A stretch of 64,000 bases of DNA, from NCBI GenBank assembly GCA_010015675.1, contig ML977018.1, positions 246,166 through 310,165 of the forward strand. The letters run 5' to 3'. Below are positions 23,289 through 34,271 of this stretch, in pieces. Position numbers and translations under genes: made by a program. Below the pieces are notes generated by a model that was given only the letters and a program-made list of their open reading frames with translations, was not told where the DNA came from and did no database searches. Each line of letters opens with the position of its first letter. Position 1 is the stretch's first letter. This DNA comes from Byssothecium circinans. Taxonomy: Eukaryota; Ascomycota; Dothideomycetes; Pleosporales; Massarinaceae.

Positions 23289-24682
23289 ATCCCGTATCTA
23301 CGACTCCTCGCTCACCAGCGGCCCTCTAGCCCTCCAACTCTCTAACTCTCTTCGCTCCAAGTCCAAGCCCAAGCCGTCTCAACGAGACGAGAAAGTTTGA
23401 AATTTGAACGAACGAGCGAACCACTCGTACTGTACTGTCCAAGGACCCGAGGGCAATTTAATCACCAACAGCCCCGTACCTGTCTCAACTCCCCCAGATA
23501 TAACTGAGCAGATAGGCATCCAAACAACACCCCACTGCGCCACACCCAAACCCAAACCCCGTAAGCGTAAGCGTGTACCTTCCAGCGTATCGTCCTATTG
23601 GTCCGCTCGTTCGATCTCACGTCTTCACCGCTTACATGCGCGGCCCGTACTCCGTAGAATTGCCATATACGGTTATCCTCGCAACTCCCAACTCGGAGGC
23701 TCCCATGCCGCCGCAATAATAAGCCAGAAAATGCAAGGACGTGAGGGAAGAATTGCTGTTTTCGGATAGTGCCTAGGTACGTAATTTTGCTTATACACAT
23801 ACATCCATACTTACTTAATGGGGATCTGGGATCTGGAACCTACCTTAGCTTAGCCCAGCCCAGCCCAGCCCAGCTCGTAGGCCTCCTTATCTCATACAGC
23901 ACACCGGAGTCCGGGGTCCGGTGTCTGGTGTCTGTCAACTCTGCACACCAGACTGCTGGTAGCTGGTATATATATATTCTATTCTACTCCACTCCACTCC
24001 ACTCCACCCAGTCTACTACAGTATAGCATATCAAACTTTCAAAATCACATTAAATTCCTACATCTCTTGGAGTTCAGGGGCGGTCCCGGGCCTGGTCCTG
24101 GGACCTGACTTATTTCCAAACCCACTCCCCTTCCCCCCCCTCCCCCCTTCTTCCACCTCTTCAAGTCCGTGTACTGTACTGTGTACTATACTGTACCACG
24201 AAAGGCCCCACCCCAGGGCCGTGTCATCGCTTAGATAACTTCAAACTCTTTTTTCCTTGTAATCTACCTTTCTAATTAATACAAAAAAGCGTACATACTA
24301 TACTTCTCCTGGGAGAAACATCGAGGCTGCGCTGAGTACTTTTTTTAAACTTGGTCTACTTCAGAAGTTAATGTAGTTGGAAACCTAAACATACCTTTCT
24401 CTTCGAGCAACAACAACACGAACGAAAAAGTACAGCTCGGCACCAGTCAGAGCGATACCCGCCATCATGATTTCGAGAAAAAGCGGTGAGGCAAGGGTGA
24501 TGAAAGTACGGCCACCATTCCCGAAATATTTTGGCCATGCTGTTGTCATTCGAAATCGTTAAGTATACTATTTTATGGTGTCTACACACACAACTTGTTC
24601 CGTTCCCACCACCCGCTCATCTCCCTCTCCCTTAGTCTCCCCACCATTCATCACTCCTCGTATAGCCTCTACGCTCCCCCAT
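23289..24682. other. Intergenic with low-complexity tracts
   Basis: Upstream region of the zinc-cluster regulator and downstream region of the chitinase gene. It contains CAGCC repeats near 23850, CCACT repeats near 23985-24005, and C-rich runs near 24125. No gene is seen. Confidence 0.5.
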
Positions 24683-26501
24683 CTACCTCCCCTCTCCCTT
24701 CCACAACGTCCCATCCTCATTATACCACACCCACTCCCAGTCATCATCCGGCCCGGGCTGCTCGTCACCTCCACTCTTCGTCCCCGTCCCACTAACCGGC
24801 ACAACAGGAGGATATCCCGTAGCCGAAGCGGCCGCTGCCTTGACACCCGCTGCCTTGACACCCGCTGAAACCGACGTAGCCAGCGTAGAAGGCTCCGCAT
24901 CTGGCCCACCGGGGCCATCGACATACACGACATCGTACTTCTTCGACGTCGATGGTGAAGCCGCAGGAGAAGACGGTGCAGATGCAACCGGTGACACATC
25001 CAGAGTCGCCACCGGCGACGCGACCGCAGATGCACCAGCAGCAGCAGTATACCTACCGCTCTGAACATTCTTCGCTATCTGCCGAATATGGCTCCAATCC
25101 GCACTATCCTCGCCTAACGACCACGCCATGACCCCACCAAGTCCATGCTCCTTAACGATATTCTTAAACTTCCTCTCGATGAAATACGGCGTATCCCACG
25201 TCCAGAAGATGCCATTCACGGCATCGTAATAGTACTGGCCGCCTTCTTCCTTATCCGCAATGCCCGTTTCAGCAGCGAGTTGCCACGAACCCGCGATATC
25301 GGGGTCGGTGCAGCCAGTGCCGAAGGCGTGTTGACAGGCGCCCGAGCAGTGCTCTCTGCTGACGCCGCAATTGCCGTACTGTGAACAACAGCCTGTGGCG
25401 CACTTGGTACCCTTTTCGGGGCCGCAGGTACCGTCGGTGCTCACGGATAGGGCGGAGGCGTTGACGGGGGCCATGTGTGTCGTTTCGAACGTCCAGGCTC
25501 CGGAGGTTAGTGTGTCTTTTCCTGTGGCGGGGTCTTCGGCGGTGACGATAGGACAGGCAAGACCGGTTGTGCAGGAACCGGCGACGGTGAAGTATTTGGC
25601 ATAGTTCGCGAATCCGAGGTTGATCTTGGATGCTGGAGCCTCGATGGCGAGGTAGTTCTTGATGGCTTCAGTGGCGCCTTTCACGGACGTATGGTGCGCG
25701 GTGACGGTGTCGCGACGGTTCATGAGGTCGTATGACATGACCTGCACGCGATGTTAGTTTCGAATTCTGGGATTGAGTAGTGAACGATTGGTTGACTTCC
25801 GTTGATGTAGTCCACAGACGGCCAAATCAGCGGACCGTTCTTCGCCGTGAAAGCGACCATGTCAACCTTCTTGCCGGGCACAGCAATCGACAGCAGCTTA
25901 TCTTTTCCAATCGCCGTCCTCACGGCAGAGAGGAGTTTGGGGAAGCCATCAATCTCATGTACCTTGGCAGAGTTGGGGATTTCCTTATAGTCGGCTCCAT
26001 TACCGCCTGGGTACTCCCAATCGATGTCTATTCAACGTTAGCTTTGCTCCCTCCTCCTCACCACCTGCTGCTGGTAAGCCATGGGGGAGAAGATCCCAAC
26101 TCACCGATGCCGTCCACGCCAGTGTTCGTCACAAGCGTCTTGACATCATTCGCAAACTTCGCAATGCCAGCATCCGTCTTCGTCGCCTCGGTGAAGCCAG
26201 CTGTATCTCCCCATCCGCCAATGGCGATCATGATCTTAGCATTGGGGTACTCGGAGCGGAAAGTCGAGATGGGGACTTTGGGCTGGAAAGCTGCAGTGTT
26301 GTTGGCCTGTGCGAAGGCGAGGACTACATGGTCGATTCCAGCGCGATCTGCTGGGTCGGTGGGGCGTGTGGGATGCCATCTGGTGTACGTTAGTCGTTGT
26401 TTTTACGAGTGTGCCAGGACTTACTCGTCGGCGTAGATGAGGAAGCGGCCACTCGCCGTTGCCGCAAACAGCAGCGACGCTGCGATGGATGTGAAGCGCA
26501 T
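24683..26501 (-). CDS. GH18 chitinase with an internal CBM18 chitin-binding module (defective splice donor)
   Basis: Exons 26501-26425, 26379-26105, 26027-25801 and 25741-24683 give 545 aa if all introns are removed. Secreted: signal peptide MRFTSIAASLLFAATASG. The GH18 catalytic motif D115-G-I-D118-I-D120-W-E122 has all acidic residues, with E122 as proton donor; a Ser/Ala/Pro-rich tail follows. An eight-Cys CBM18/hevein-like module (residues about 297-337, CGPEKGTKC to CSGAC) interrupts the GH18 fold before YYYDAVNGIFWTWD. The third intron begins GGAAGT rather than GTAAGT. If it is not spliced, the frame stops within 25 codons. A weak GTTCAC donor 15 nt further on would keep frame, adding GSQPI. 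Role: chitin degradation in wall remodelling or nutrition. Confidence 0.85.
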
Positions 26502-27759
26502 GTTGTACAGACGTATAGCTATGGGCAGTGCGTCGTGGAGGTGTCGAATGTGAAAAGGGTATTCTGCTGGTTGAAGAGATTTCACCGTTTGTTGAGACAG
26601 TTGCTGGAAGCAGAAGGCACCCTTAGCAAACGATCGCCCACGGTGCAAGAGCGAATGGGCCGAGAATGCAGTACAGCTTTATATCGAGCAGGAACGAATC
26701 GATGTGAGAAGCCCGCAAGGGCTCTTGCCTTGTCCTATCAATCTTACTGCAGGTTCCGCGGGTTACCCGCTCAACTGAGGTAGCGACGCCCTGCATTTTT
26801 CCTTCCTGAGCTACAGGCCCACTTCTTGACGGGATTGGAATGAGCGATGGAGAAAGCCCATGAGATGCTGCTATCCAAGGGGTGTTATGGTACCTTGGTC
26901 CACCATGCAGTGCAAAAGCTTTGTGAGAAGCCAGGTCACGGGCACTTTTGAAGTTGCTTCAAATGTTCAAGGTCTCGCGTCGTCTGACGTGACGTCCAAT
27001 GTTGTGTTGCAGTGTCCTAGACTTATCCAAGACGATTAATCACTGACAGGTGTCACTCGCGTGCCTCTGTTTCGTACGCACATACCAACCCCAATGACAG
27101 TTGCCAGGGTACTGGGCGTACGTGTGCTCCATTGTGGAAAGGCTGGAATGCAAGTAACCTTGGTATGTCCAGGTAGCCCTTTGTGCGTATGCGGTGATCG
27201 ACAAAAAGTCAGATGCAAGATCAATTGTCATACTATCATGCTGTGCAATCCACGGTAGGCAAGCTGCAGTAGGGATAACTCGCATCCGGATCGCCAGCCG
27301 AAGACGTTAAAGTCGTGTAACATCTGTTGAACATTAGAGACAATCTGTGCCGGTCATCAGTCTGGTTACCTACGTCAGGCAGCGGTGAACGTCTTTGAAT
27401 AGTGGAGTGCAACACAGATGAGCGGCGTTCCACCCAGGCGGATGGGATCAAAGAGACTCAAGACGGAAATAGAGACGCGCAGCCTTCCTTCCGTACCCGA
27501 CGGACCAGGTACCGTTAAGTAGAAAAATCGGACGTCAGCTGCTAGACAATGGAGATATGGGAAGGGACGGCTGCAGGAGAGTAATGATATTATATACTGA
27601 TTTGGTTGTGACCTCCAGAGATATCCCATAACCTTGGCTATGCAAGTGTAGAATGGGAAATGTTAGATCAAAGCTAGCCAAAATGCGACCGACGTTCATT
27701 CAAGAGACGTTCATTTTCAAGATGCGGGGGCGCGGATGATGGTAGCACGGATAAGCTGA
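26502..27759. other. Intergenic, chitinase upstream region
   Basis: No gene seen. It should contain the chitinase promoter, with an ATATAAA candidate at 26678-26684 on the minus strand, and the 3'UTR of the CCDC47-like gene. Confidence 0.45.
26678..26684 (-). promoter_or_regulatory. Candidate TATA element of the chitinase gene
   Basis: ATATAAA on the minus strand about 180 bp before the chitinase ATG. Position and sequence fit a fungal TATA box, but no transcription start is known. Confidence 0.3.
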
Positions 27760-29254
27760 TCATCCCTTGACCGTTTGCTTCTTCATCTTCTTCTTGCTGT
27801 CCCGTTCCCGTTCCTTGTCCAGGTATTTGCGCTGCTCGTCTGCGGTCATGCGGCTAAGGAGGGCATCGCGCTTCTCCTTCTTCAGCTTGTCACCTGCGAG
27901 CCTGCGCTCATCTGCCTTCTCTTCATCGTCCACCTTGCGAATCTTGGCGATCTGCTCTTCGCGGGTGGCTTTGATGCGGCGCATCGCCTCGGGACGGAAG
28001 TGGGCGTTCGTGACAAGAAAGTCGGGGAGGCGCAGGAATTGCTGGAAGATGGGCAGTGTGCTATCGTAGGAAGCGCCGGTGGATTCGAGCTTGAGAGATA
28101 GGTTGATGCGCTTGCGAGGGACAGTGTCGTCGAGTCTGCGCTTGTGTTAGTATGCTGTATGCGCCGGATTTCGGCAATGCTCACTTCTTAGGCTGGTCCA
28201 TGGGCTGGTCGGAAATGACTAAGGCCTCGAACTTGTCGCCAGCATCGTTGATAGCCTTGATCAATTCAGGAGTCAGTATAGCATCCGTGATGGCCGCACT
28301 CTCGCTCATGGTGGTAACCCAGATGGGGAGTTTGGCGGAATCCTTGGTCGCAGTCAGAGAGAGGTCGTAGCGCTCCTCGCGAAGGCGCTTCATGATGTCC
28401 TTGTGGACAACTGCAAAGACGAAGCCGTCAAAGGTGCTGTTGGGGACGCTCTTCTTCTGCTCGCCCTTGTTGTAGTAGGGGGAAATGCTAGCCTCGCGCC
28501 CATCGAAGACGTAGGATGTGGCCTCCAAGCGCTCAGTTGTGGCAGGCATGCTTTCGAAGAATAACGAGAGCACCAGCTCGCCAAACTGCATGAGCGGGTT
28601 GTAGCGCTTGGCGAGGGTCAACTTGAAGTCGATAAAGGCAATGTTTTGGCGACCCGTCGCATATGTAATGAATTCGCTGGCCGTCTTCTCGCGCAGTAGG
28701 ACGCTCGGGTCCCGCGTCTCTTGCAAGGCCTTCTCTGTAGCCTGGGTGAGGCCGACGGCGCTCACATCGTCTACTGACGCCTGCGGACGCTCATATCCGA
28801 CTTGGGCGAATTCCTGTTGTAGCACCGGCGCATGCGCCTTCATCCAATGCCTGGCCTTGCTGCGGTTCCTGCGCGTGCCCCAGAGGTGGACAGCGACCAC
28901 CACAAGAATGAAGGGGAGCACATAGAGCTCGAGCTTGAAGTCGTCGAACGTCGCGCGCTCCCACACGCGGTACCACTTGGTGTAGGGGACCTGGCCGACG
29001 GTGGAAGTGGGCGCGGGCGGCGCTGTACCCGTCGAGAACGACGAGAGGGCGGCGGGCGTGGGATCAGGAGCGCCTGCGTAGTCGGCGAAGTCTGCACAAA
29101 ATGTTAGCTATCCTTTCTATCCTTTCTTTCCCCAACCCAGGTCGCTGGGTCGGATGCAATTAAATCGACCGTAGGGGTGCATACCGTCGTCGCCTCCCGA
29201 AGAGGGCTTCACGACCTGCTGGCCACCGAAAAGGCCCTTTACAAAGTCGGCCAT
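27760..29254 (-). CDS. CCDC47-like ER membrane protein (DUF1682)
   Basis: Exons 29254-29185, 29091-28185 and 28135-27760, 450 aa. The introns of 93 and 49 nt have GTATGC and GTGAGC donors and GCTAAC/ACTAAC branch sites. The N-terminus is MADFVKGLFGG, followed by a single membrane segment LYVLPFILVVVAVHLWG. A folded domain (ASEFITYATGRQNIAFIDFKLTLAKRYNPL) follows, then a Lys/Arg/Glu-rich coiled coil at the C-terminus that ends KKKMKKQTVKG. This arrangement matches the CCDC47/PAT-complex family, which binds ribosomes and assists membrane protein insertion at the ER translocon. The fungal role is inferred from the animal family. Confidence 0.85.
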
Positions 29255-29734
29255 TGCGTCTGTGGTCACAATTGAGGGAGTAGTGTGGTGATGGTAGGGG
29301 CGCGGCGGGACTCGCTGTGGTCCGGCTCGGCGCACTGACGTTTTGTGGAGTGAGCTTGGAGCTAGCCGAAGTGGATGGGAGCTCAATACATGGGATGACA
29401 GCACAGACGAGAGTAGTTGAATTCGTGAGGGCTATGAGTATGAATCTGTGCACTGCACTGCAGTCTTCAAAGCTGTGTTTATTCCTTGCCTGATTGGCAA
29501 CTACACACTCTTCTGGTATCCTCAAATACAATGCTCGGTAACCCCATTTGACAGTGATTCGAAACAAGACGGTACATGACGGCAATGTCATTCTCACAAT
29601 GCAGCAGAGACTGGATAGTAAGAGGCGAACAAATGGAAGCTTTGCGGAATGCCGGCTCTATTGGCTGTTTGTACAATGAGGTCGATTTTACCCTCCCCTA
29701 CTACCCTTGATCCGATCGTCAGCTTCCGTGCAGT
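29255..29734. other. Intergenic, CCDC47-like gene upstream region
   Basis: About 480 bp between two genes on the minus strand. I see no coding or RNA feature; it presumably holds the promoter of the CCDC47-like gene. Confidence 0.45.
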
Positions 29735-30211
29735 CTAATTCTTTCCGAACCACGTCTTGTGCCCCTGCTTCAGTCAGTGATTGCCCATGTACAGTGGCCA
29801 TGAACTGGCTAACGCACCAAGACCAGACGACCCATCATGTACATGCTGGCACCGAAGCTGGTGTAGAGGACAACCTTGTAGGCGGGAATCATCCACTTTC
29901 CGCGGGACTATATGAACCGCAATTAGCACTGTCACAGGTCTCTTCTCGTGTATTCCCAGGCATTCCACTGCCACCCCAGATCACGCCACATCCTTCCAGC
30001 TCTTCTCCGGGTCCTACGCACCTTCTCCCATACTCGCAGGCCGTCATGCTTTTGAAACTCCCTCTGGTACTGGGGAACATTGTTCTCGCGGTAGATCCAG
30101 CTGCCAACCGTCAGTCCGAGCTGTGAGTCAAGGCGCGCAGTGGGGAGCCATCGCGAGCGCGGCGGCATCCCCGACTGGCTATGAAGCTGTAATGTGGACG
30201 TACCCTGCCAT
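29735..30211 (-). CDS. Cytochrome c oxidase subunit VIIa-like protein, 68 aa
   Basis: Four exons: 30211-30204 (8 nt, ATGGCAGG), 30100-30022, 29907-29818 and 29764-29735. Every junction is in frame. Intron 1 (103 nt) runs from GTACGT to a CTGAC branch site and GGCAG. The protein reads MAGWIYRENNVPQYQREFQ, then a linker, one membrane helix (AYKVVLYTSFGASMYMMGRLVL) and a short tail GHKTWFGKN. ENNVPxxQxxFQ followed by a single transmembrane helix resembles COX7A, a small nuclear-encoded subunit of respiratory complex IV in the inner mitochondrial membrane. It is easily missed because no exon exceeds 90 nt. Confidence 0.75.
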
Positions 30212-30440
30212 TTTGAAGAGTGGAGAGGTGTAGAGGCCGGTGTGCGGGGGCAATTGGTATTCGGTGGTGGTATCGAAGGAATGAAGTGCTGCGTCGAACG
30301 ACCGATTTCCAAGACTTCTGCCGCCAAGCCCGTTAGTCCTCATTGGGCTCTGAGCGCGCGACCTTCTTTTTGCGCGCAATGCATCATCGCGTCTTGATCC
30401 CCCTCAATGGCTTGATTTGCTGCTCTCCCGTCACTGTTTA

Positions 30441-33110
30441 ATGCCACCGGCCCTGGACAGGCTTCTCGCCAGCCCGTCTGCGTTGGGACTCCTCCGCTCC
30501 GTCGTCAATTACACAGACGCCCCAACCGCATACCTCGGTTCCACTAGATGCTCCAACTGCATCGTCCTTCGGCGCGCGTACCGTCCGCCTCGAAAGAAGA
30601 CGCCGCTTGTGCGCTTCAAAGATACACCGTCACCGAAGAGCAGAGACGACGTAAGACAGACGAACCAACGCCAGGCCGTTCAAGACCAAGAACTTCCCTC
30701 TATTGACATTGGGATTGATCTTCCAGATAATGCTACGTCATGGGCAGAATACTTGCAGCGACTGGAAAGAGTGGAGGGATTGAATGGCATACGCCATGTC
30801 TGGGAGGAGCGCCGGGACTTCGACCTTCCCGTCGACGACTCTCCTCAAGCAGAGTTCTTATGGGGAACTTTTATCCGAGTCCCTGACCTCGTCCATTCGG
30901 TCATATCACACGCCGCAGCGTTGCTCACAAAAGGCGGCAAGACATATCCTCACTTGTACGAGCTGTGTATGGGTTATTGGCTGCGCGAACGACACATCGA
31001 GCGGGCGTTGGACTTCCACCATCAACTCGTGGTACGTCTAAAGCTACGGAAGCTGCCGCTGAAGCTGCTGGCCCACATCGGGAAACAGCACTTCACACCC
31101 AAAGTGTATGAGGCATTCATGGGCATATACCGGACCAGCAACGAGCGCGATCTGTACGACGAAGTGGTCCCCGTACTTGTGTCGAGAAATAGCGTGACCA
31201 TGGCCCGGCGCTGGCACACGCTATGCATCCATCGGGGAGACCGCCCGTCCCCGCGCGTTGCGGAAGAGCCCGCAATACAGTCGCTCGCTGCCAGTGTCGC
31301 GACTCAGTCAGACCCGGAAGCCCAGCTTCTTACCACCCACGTCAAAAGCATCGAGAAACGAGAACCCAAATTGAACGCTGACCTTGTACAGCGTCTCAAG
31401 GGCCGCGATTCTGCACCTGTACGCTTCGATGACGCTTTCTGTGCGCGCATGTTTGCCACGAGAACATTTCCTCCCGACGCAATCATCAAGGGCCTCGCCA
31501 TGGTTGGAATCAATGAGATTGGCCCACAGGCCGTCCGCGCCATGGCAGCTAGGACAACTCCCATCTCCGACCTTGCTCTCATGTTTGAAGCACTTCGAGC
31601 AGCAGGCATCGCCTTACAGGGCAGTGTGTTCTCTCTTGCGCTAGAGAAATTCGCACAGGAGAAGCGCTGGCATTTGGTACGGAGCATGCTTGAGAGCGAC
31701 CAACACCCTGAAGTCTACGACGATCGCAAGCTTCAGAAAGAGCTCCTGGACTTCTACCTCCAACAACAGGACTTGAAACAGGCGCACCGCACACTTGCTA
31801 TCCTGAGTTTCTTTCACCAGGACATGAGCAACGAAGCGTGGAACCTTCTTCTCCGTGCACAGGCCAAAGACCTTGACCTAGGCCATCTTCTGCAAATTCT
31901 CCAGACTATGCGCAGCAACGGCATCTATGTCAACGCGGAGACACTGATGACGATAAAGAAAACGTTGCGTCCACGACGACGCGGGGCGAAGCCTGGTCGT
32001 TCTCCTCGTGGAAGATTCGACGATTTGCGATTCGTTGCGCGAGTCTTTTTCACGATTCTCGAAGGCGGGATAGGCCCGATACTGCCAGCAGTATGGGCAG
32101 AGATTCTAAGGAGGTACGGCATGAGTAACAGGTTTCGCGAGCTTCGTCGCACCGTTCTTCGATTGTTTTTATGGTATGCACCGCGGAACAGCAAACAATT
32201 TGCCAGCTTGTCTAAATTGCCATACCTTGATTCTGTCACCGAGCAATTGCGTACCGCTCCTCCGCATGACTGGAAGTTCCCATACTACGACTTGCCACAC
32301 TTTGTGACCCAAAAGCACAGGATGCATCCCCTCCGCGTCCTCTTTCCCCCTTCATTTCAACAAGGCCTCATCGTCTGGGGCTTTCGACAAGGCCTCCTCC
32401 CCAACGCTCCCACAGAGCAATCGATGCTCGGCCAAATCCCTTCAAAGAAGCATTACCGCCGACGCTTCGTTCGTGGAGGCATTCTCCACCGTCTAGACTG
32501 GAGCGTAGGTCTCCGACACCTCGTCGAGCTCCGTGATCTTGGTCTCGACGTCCACCCACACACCGTCGTCAAGGCGCTACAGAGAATGTTCGTCAACCTC
32601 TTTGGTCGGGGTCATTCGAATGTCATTGAGAATCGCAAGATGGAGCGTGCAAATAACATCCCGTATGCCGAATACGTCCATGAGGTTAATAGGATTTGGG
32701 GCAAGCCGCTGTTCAGGGAGCCGCAGTTTTATGGGAGGTCGAGACTCCACGCGCTCATGTGGCATCCGAGGTTCGAGCGACAGGTGAGGAGGCAACAAGA
32801 TTTCAGTCTTGATGAGATTCTGGGCCCAAGGTGGCGGGGTCAGAAAGATCCCGACGTCGACGATGAGGCTTCACGGGCTGAGGGAGTCGACGCAGAGGCC
32901 GACTACTCTGTTCTAGGTAGTGTTTTGAACACGATTGAACCGCATCGAGTTGATCAGGCTGGTCAAGACGTCGAAGGGTCAACCCCGTTAGCGTCCGCTT
33001 CAGCAGCACATGGAGCTTCAATGCATCCCTCTGGCTCGGGCTTGGAGGAGTTGGAAAAGGCCGCGGCTGCTCAACATCCGCCTAGTATTCAACGCAGAAG
33101 TCGAAGATAG
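30441..33110 (+). CDS. Mitochondrial pentatricopeptide-repeat-like protein, 889 aa
   Basis: Single exon; the first ATG in frame is at 30441. The N-terminus is basic and Ser/Leu/Arg-rich (RLLASPSALGLLRS), as in a mitochondrial presequence. The bulk is helical with PPR-like pairs. Examples are LYELCMGYWLRERHIERALDFHHQLV, VYEAFMGIYRTSNERDLYDEVVPVLV, AWNLLLRAQAKDLDLGHLLQILQTMRSNGIYVNAETLMTI and VWAEILRRYGMSNRFRELRRTVLRL. Fungal proteins of this type act in mitochondrial RNA stability or translation. It is transcribed divergently from the COX7A-like gene, with 229 bp between the start codons. The C-terminal 90 residues are acidic and low-complexity. Confidence 0.75.
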   Translation: MPPALDRLLASPSALGLLRSVVNYTDAPTAYLGSTRCSNCIVLRRAYRPPRKKTPLVRFKDTPSPKSRDDVRQTNQRQAVQDQELPSIDIGIDLPDNATSWAEYLQRLERVEGLNGIRHVWEERRDFDLPVDDSPQAEFLWGTFIRVPDLVHSVISHAAALLTKGGKTYPHLYELCMGYWLRERHIERALDFHHQLVVRLKLRKLPLKLLAHIGKQHFTPKVYEAFMGIYRTSNERDLYDEVVPVLVSRNSVTMARRWHTLCIHRGDRPSPRVAEEPAIQSLAASVATQSDPEAQLLTTHVKSIEKREPKLNADLVQRLKGRDSAPVRFDDAFCARMFATRTFPPDAIIKGLAMVGINEIGPQAVRAMAARTTPISDLALMFEALRAAGIALQGSVFSLALEKFAQEKRWHLVRSMLESDQHPEVYDDRKLQKELLDFYLQQQDLKQAHRTLAILSFFHQDMSNEAWNLLLRAQAKDLDLGHLLQILQTMRSNGIYVNAETLMTIKKTLRPRRRGAKPGRSPRGRFDDLRFVARVFFTILEGGIGPILPAVWAEILRRYGMSNRFRELRRTVLRLFLWYAPRNSKQFASLSKLPYLDSVTEQLRTAPPHDWKFPYYDLPHFVTQKHRMHPLRVLFPPSFQQGLIVWGFRQGLLPNAPTEQSMLGQIPSKKHYRRRFVRGGILHRLDWSVGLRHLVELRDLGLDVHPHTVVKALQRMFVNLFGRGHSNVIENRKMERANNIPYAEYVHEVNRIWGKPLFREPQFYGRSRLHALMWHPRFERQVRRQQDFSLDEILGPRWRGQKDPDVDDEASRAEGVDAEADYSVLGSVLNTIEPHRVDQAGQDVEGSTPLASASAAHGASMHPSGSGLEELEKAAAAQHPPSIQRRSRR

Positions 33111-34271
33111 AAACAATGCCCTTGCCCATCAGCATATATAGCTGTATCCTTCCTTGAGATTGATCTACAGTCAACCCGTATATTTTCGGCCCAGTGTCGT
33201 GGAAGGAGCTGCCGACATCGGGTTCTTAACGCTCGATCTCACCTCCACCTTTCAGTGCTATTCCTCATAACACTGCACTTGTGTCCTTTAAAGTAGCCTG
33301 ATGTCATGCTCCACTTCCCCTGGCATTGCGCGATATCTTCGGAAATGGGACATGTGCACCGATGTATGTTGGAGACTTGCTTGGCTATACGTCCCTTTGG
33401 TTTTGACAAACCAGAGCCTCACTTTTCCAGCTGCACGTCCTCAGAGCGAAGTACTACCGCTTGAGTTTACGAAAACCCGCCGCCCGAGTGTTTAAAATGT
33501 CGTTTTTGGGGGGTTCGTTACCTCGAAATTGCGCGCATTGGATGATGAGAGACTATTTTCATCGGGATACGTGCCGGTGATGATGAAAGAGAATGGTGCA
33601 TTATTGGTTGAGGCTTGCGATGAAGCTTGATTCCCCAGGACGGATATCTTTTCGGTACCTTGTTCAATACAGGACTTCTAGGGAGCACCGACAGCTTAGA
33701 CGCCATACCTTCTGCTTCGCAGCCACAAACTAAAAGACAAGAGAAAGCACCTAGAGGCTACTATTCTCAGCGCACGAAGGTCAAGATGTCGCTCTGCCTG
33801 GCGCCACCACTCCCGAATGAGCCGCGTGCTAGATCGACGTCAATTTCAAACCCTTAGGTATTCCAAGACCACACCCCAAAGTCCCACCACGTTATTCCCC
33901 AGCACGGGGGAGGGCCTTCTCATTACAGCGCCCGCATTTACCCTTTGCCTCCAGTAAAGCAGCTCCATCTCCATTTTTCTGAATGCCAGCTCTCATAGGT
34001 GGCGAGAGTTTACATGGGGCCCGCATTGCCTCATACGGGCAAAGAATATCATCGTCTCCACAGTGTACCGCCATGACCGCGGACAATTTTCACACGGCTT
34101 CTCTGTGACGGCATCTCCGTTCGAAACGTGATGGGGCCTTTTGCTGACGCTAGAACTGATTGCCCTCCTTGGGGTTCGGGGAAAGCGTGGACAATACGTA
34201 ATTCAGTCGCCTTGCAGTGTATCCATACTGAGTTGTTAACGTCCTAATTCCCTCCTTGCGTTATTCCCATA
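33111..34271. other. Intergenic, no gene recognised
   Basis: About 1.2 kb between the PPR-like gene and the decayed permease. Only short unrelated frames occur on both strands. Confidence 0.5.
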
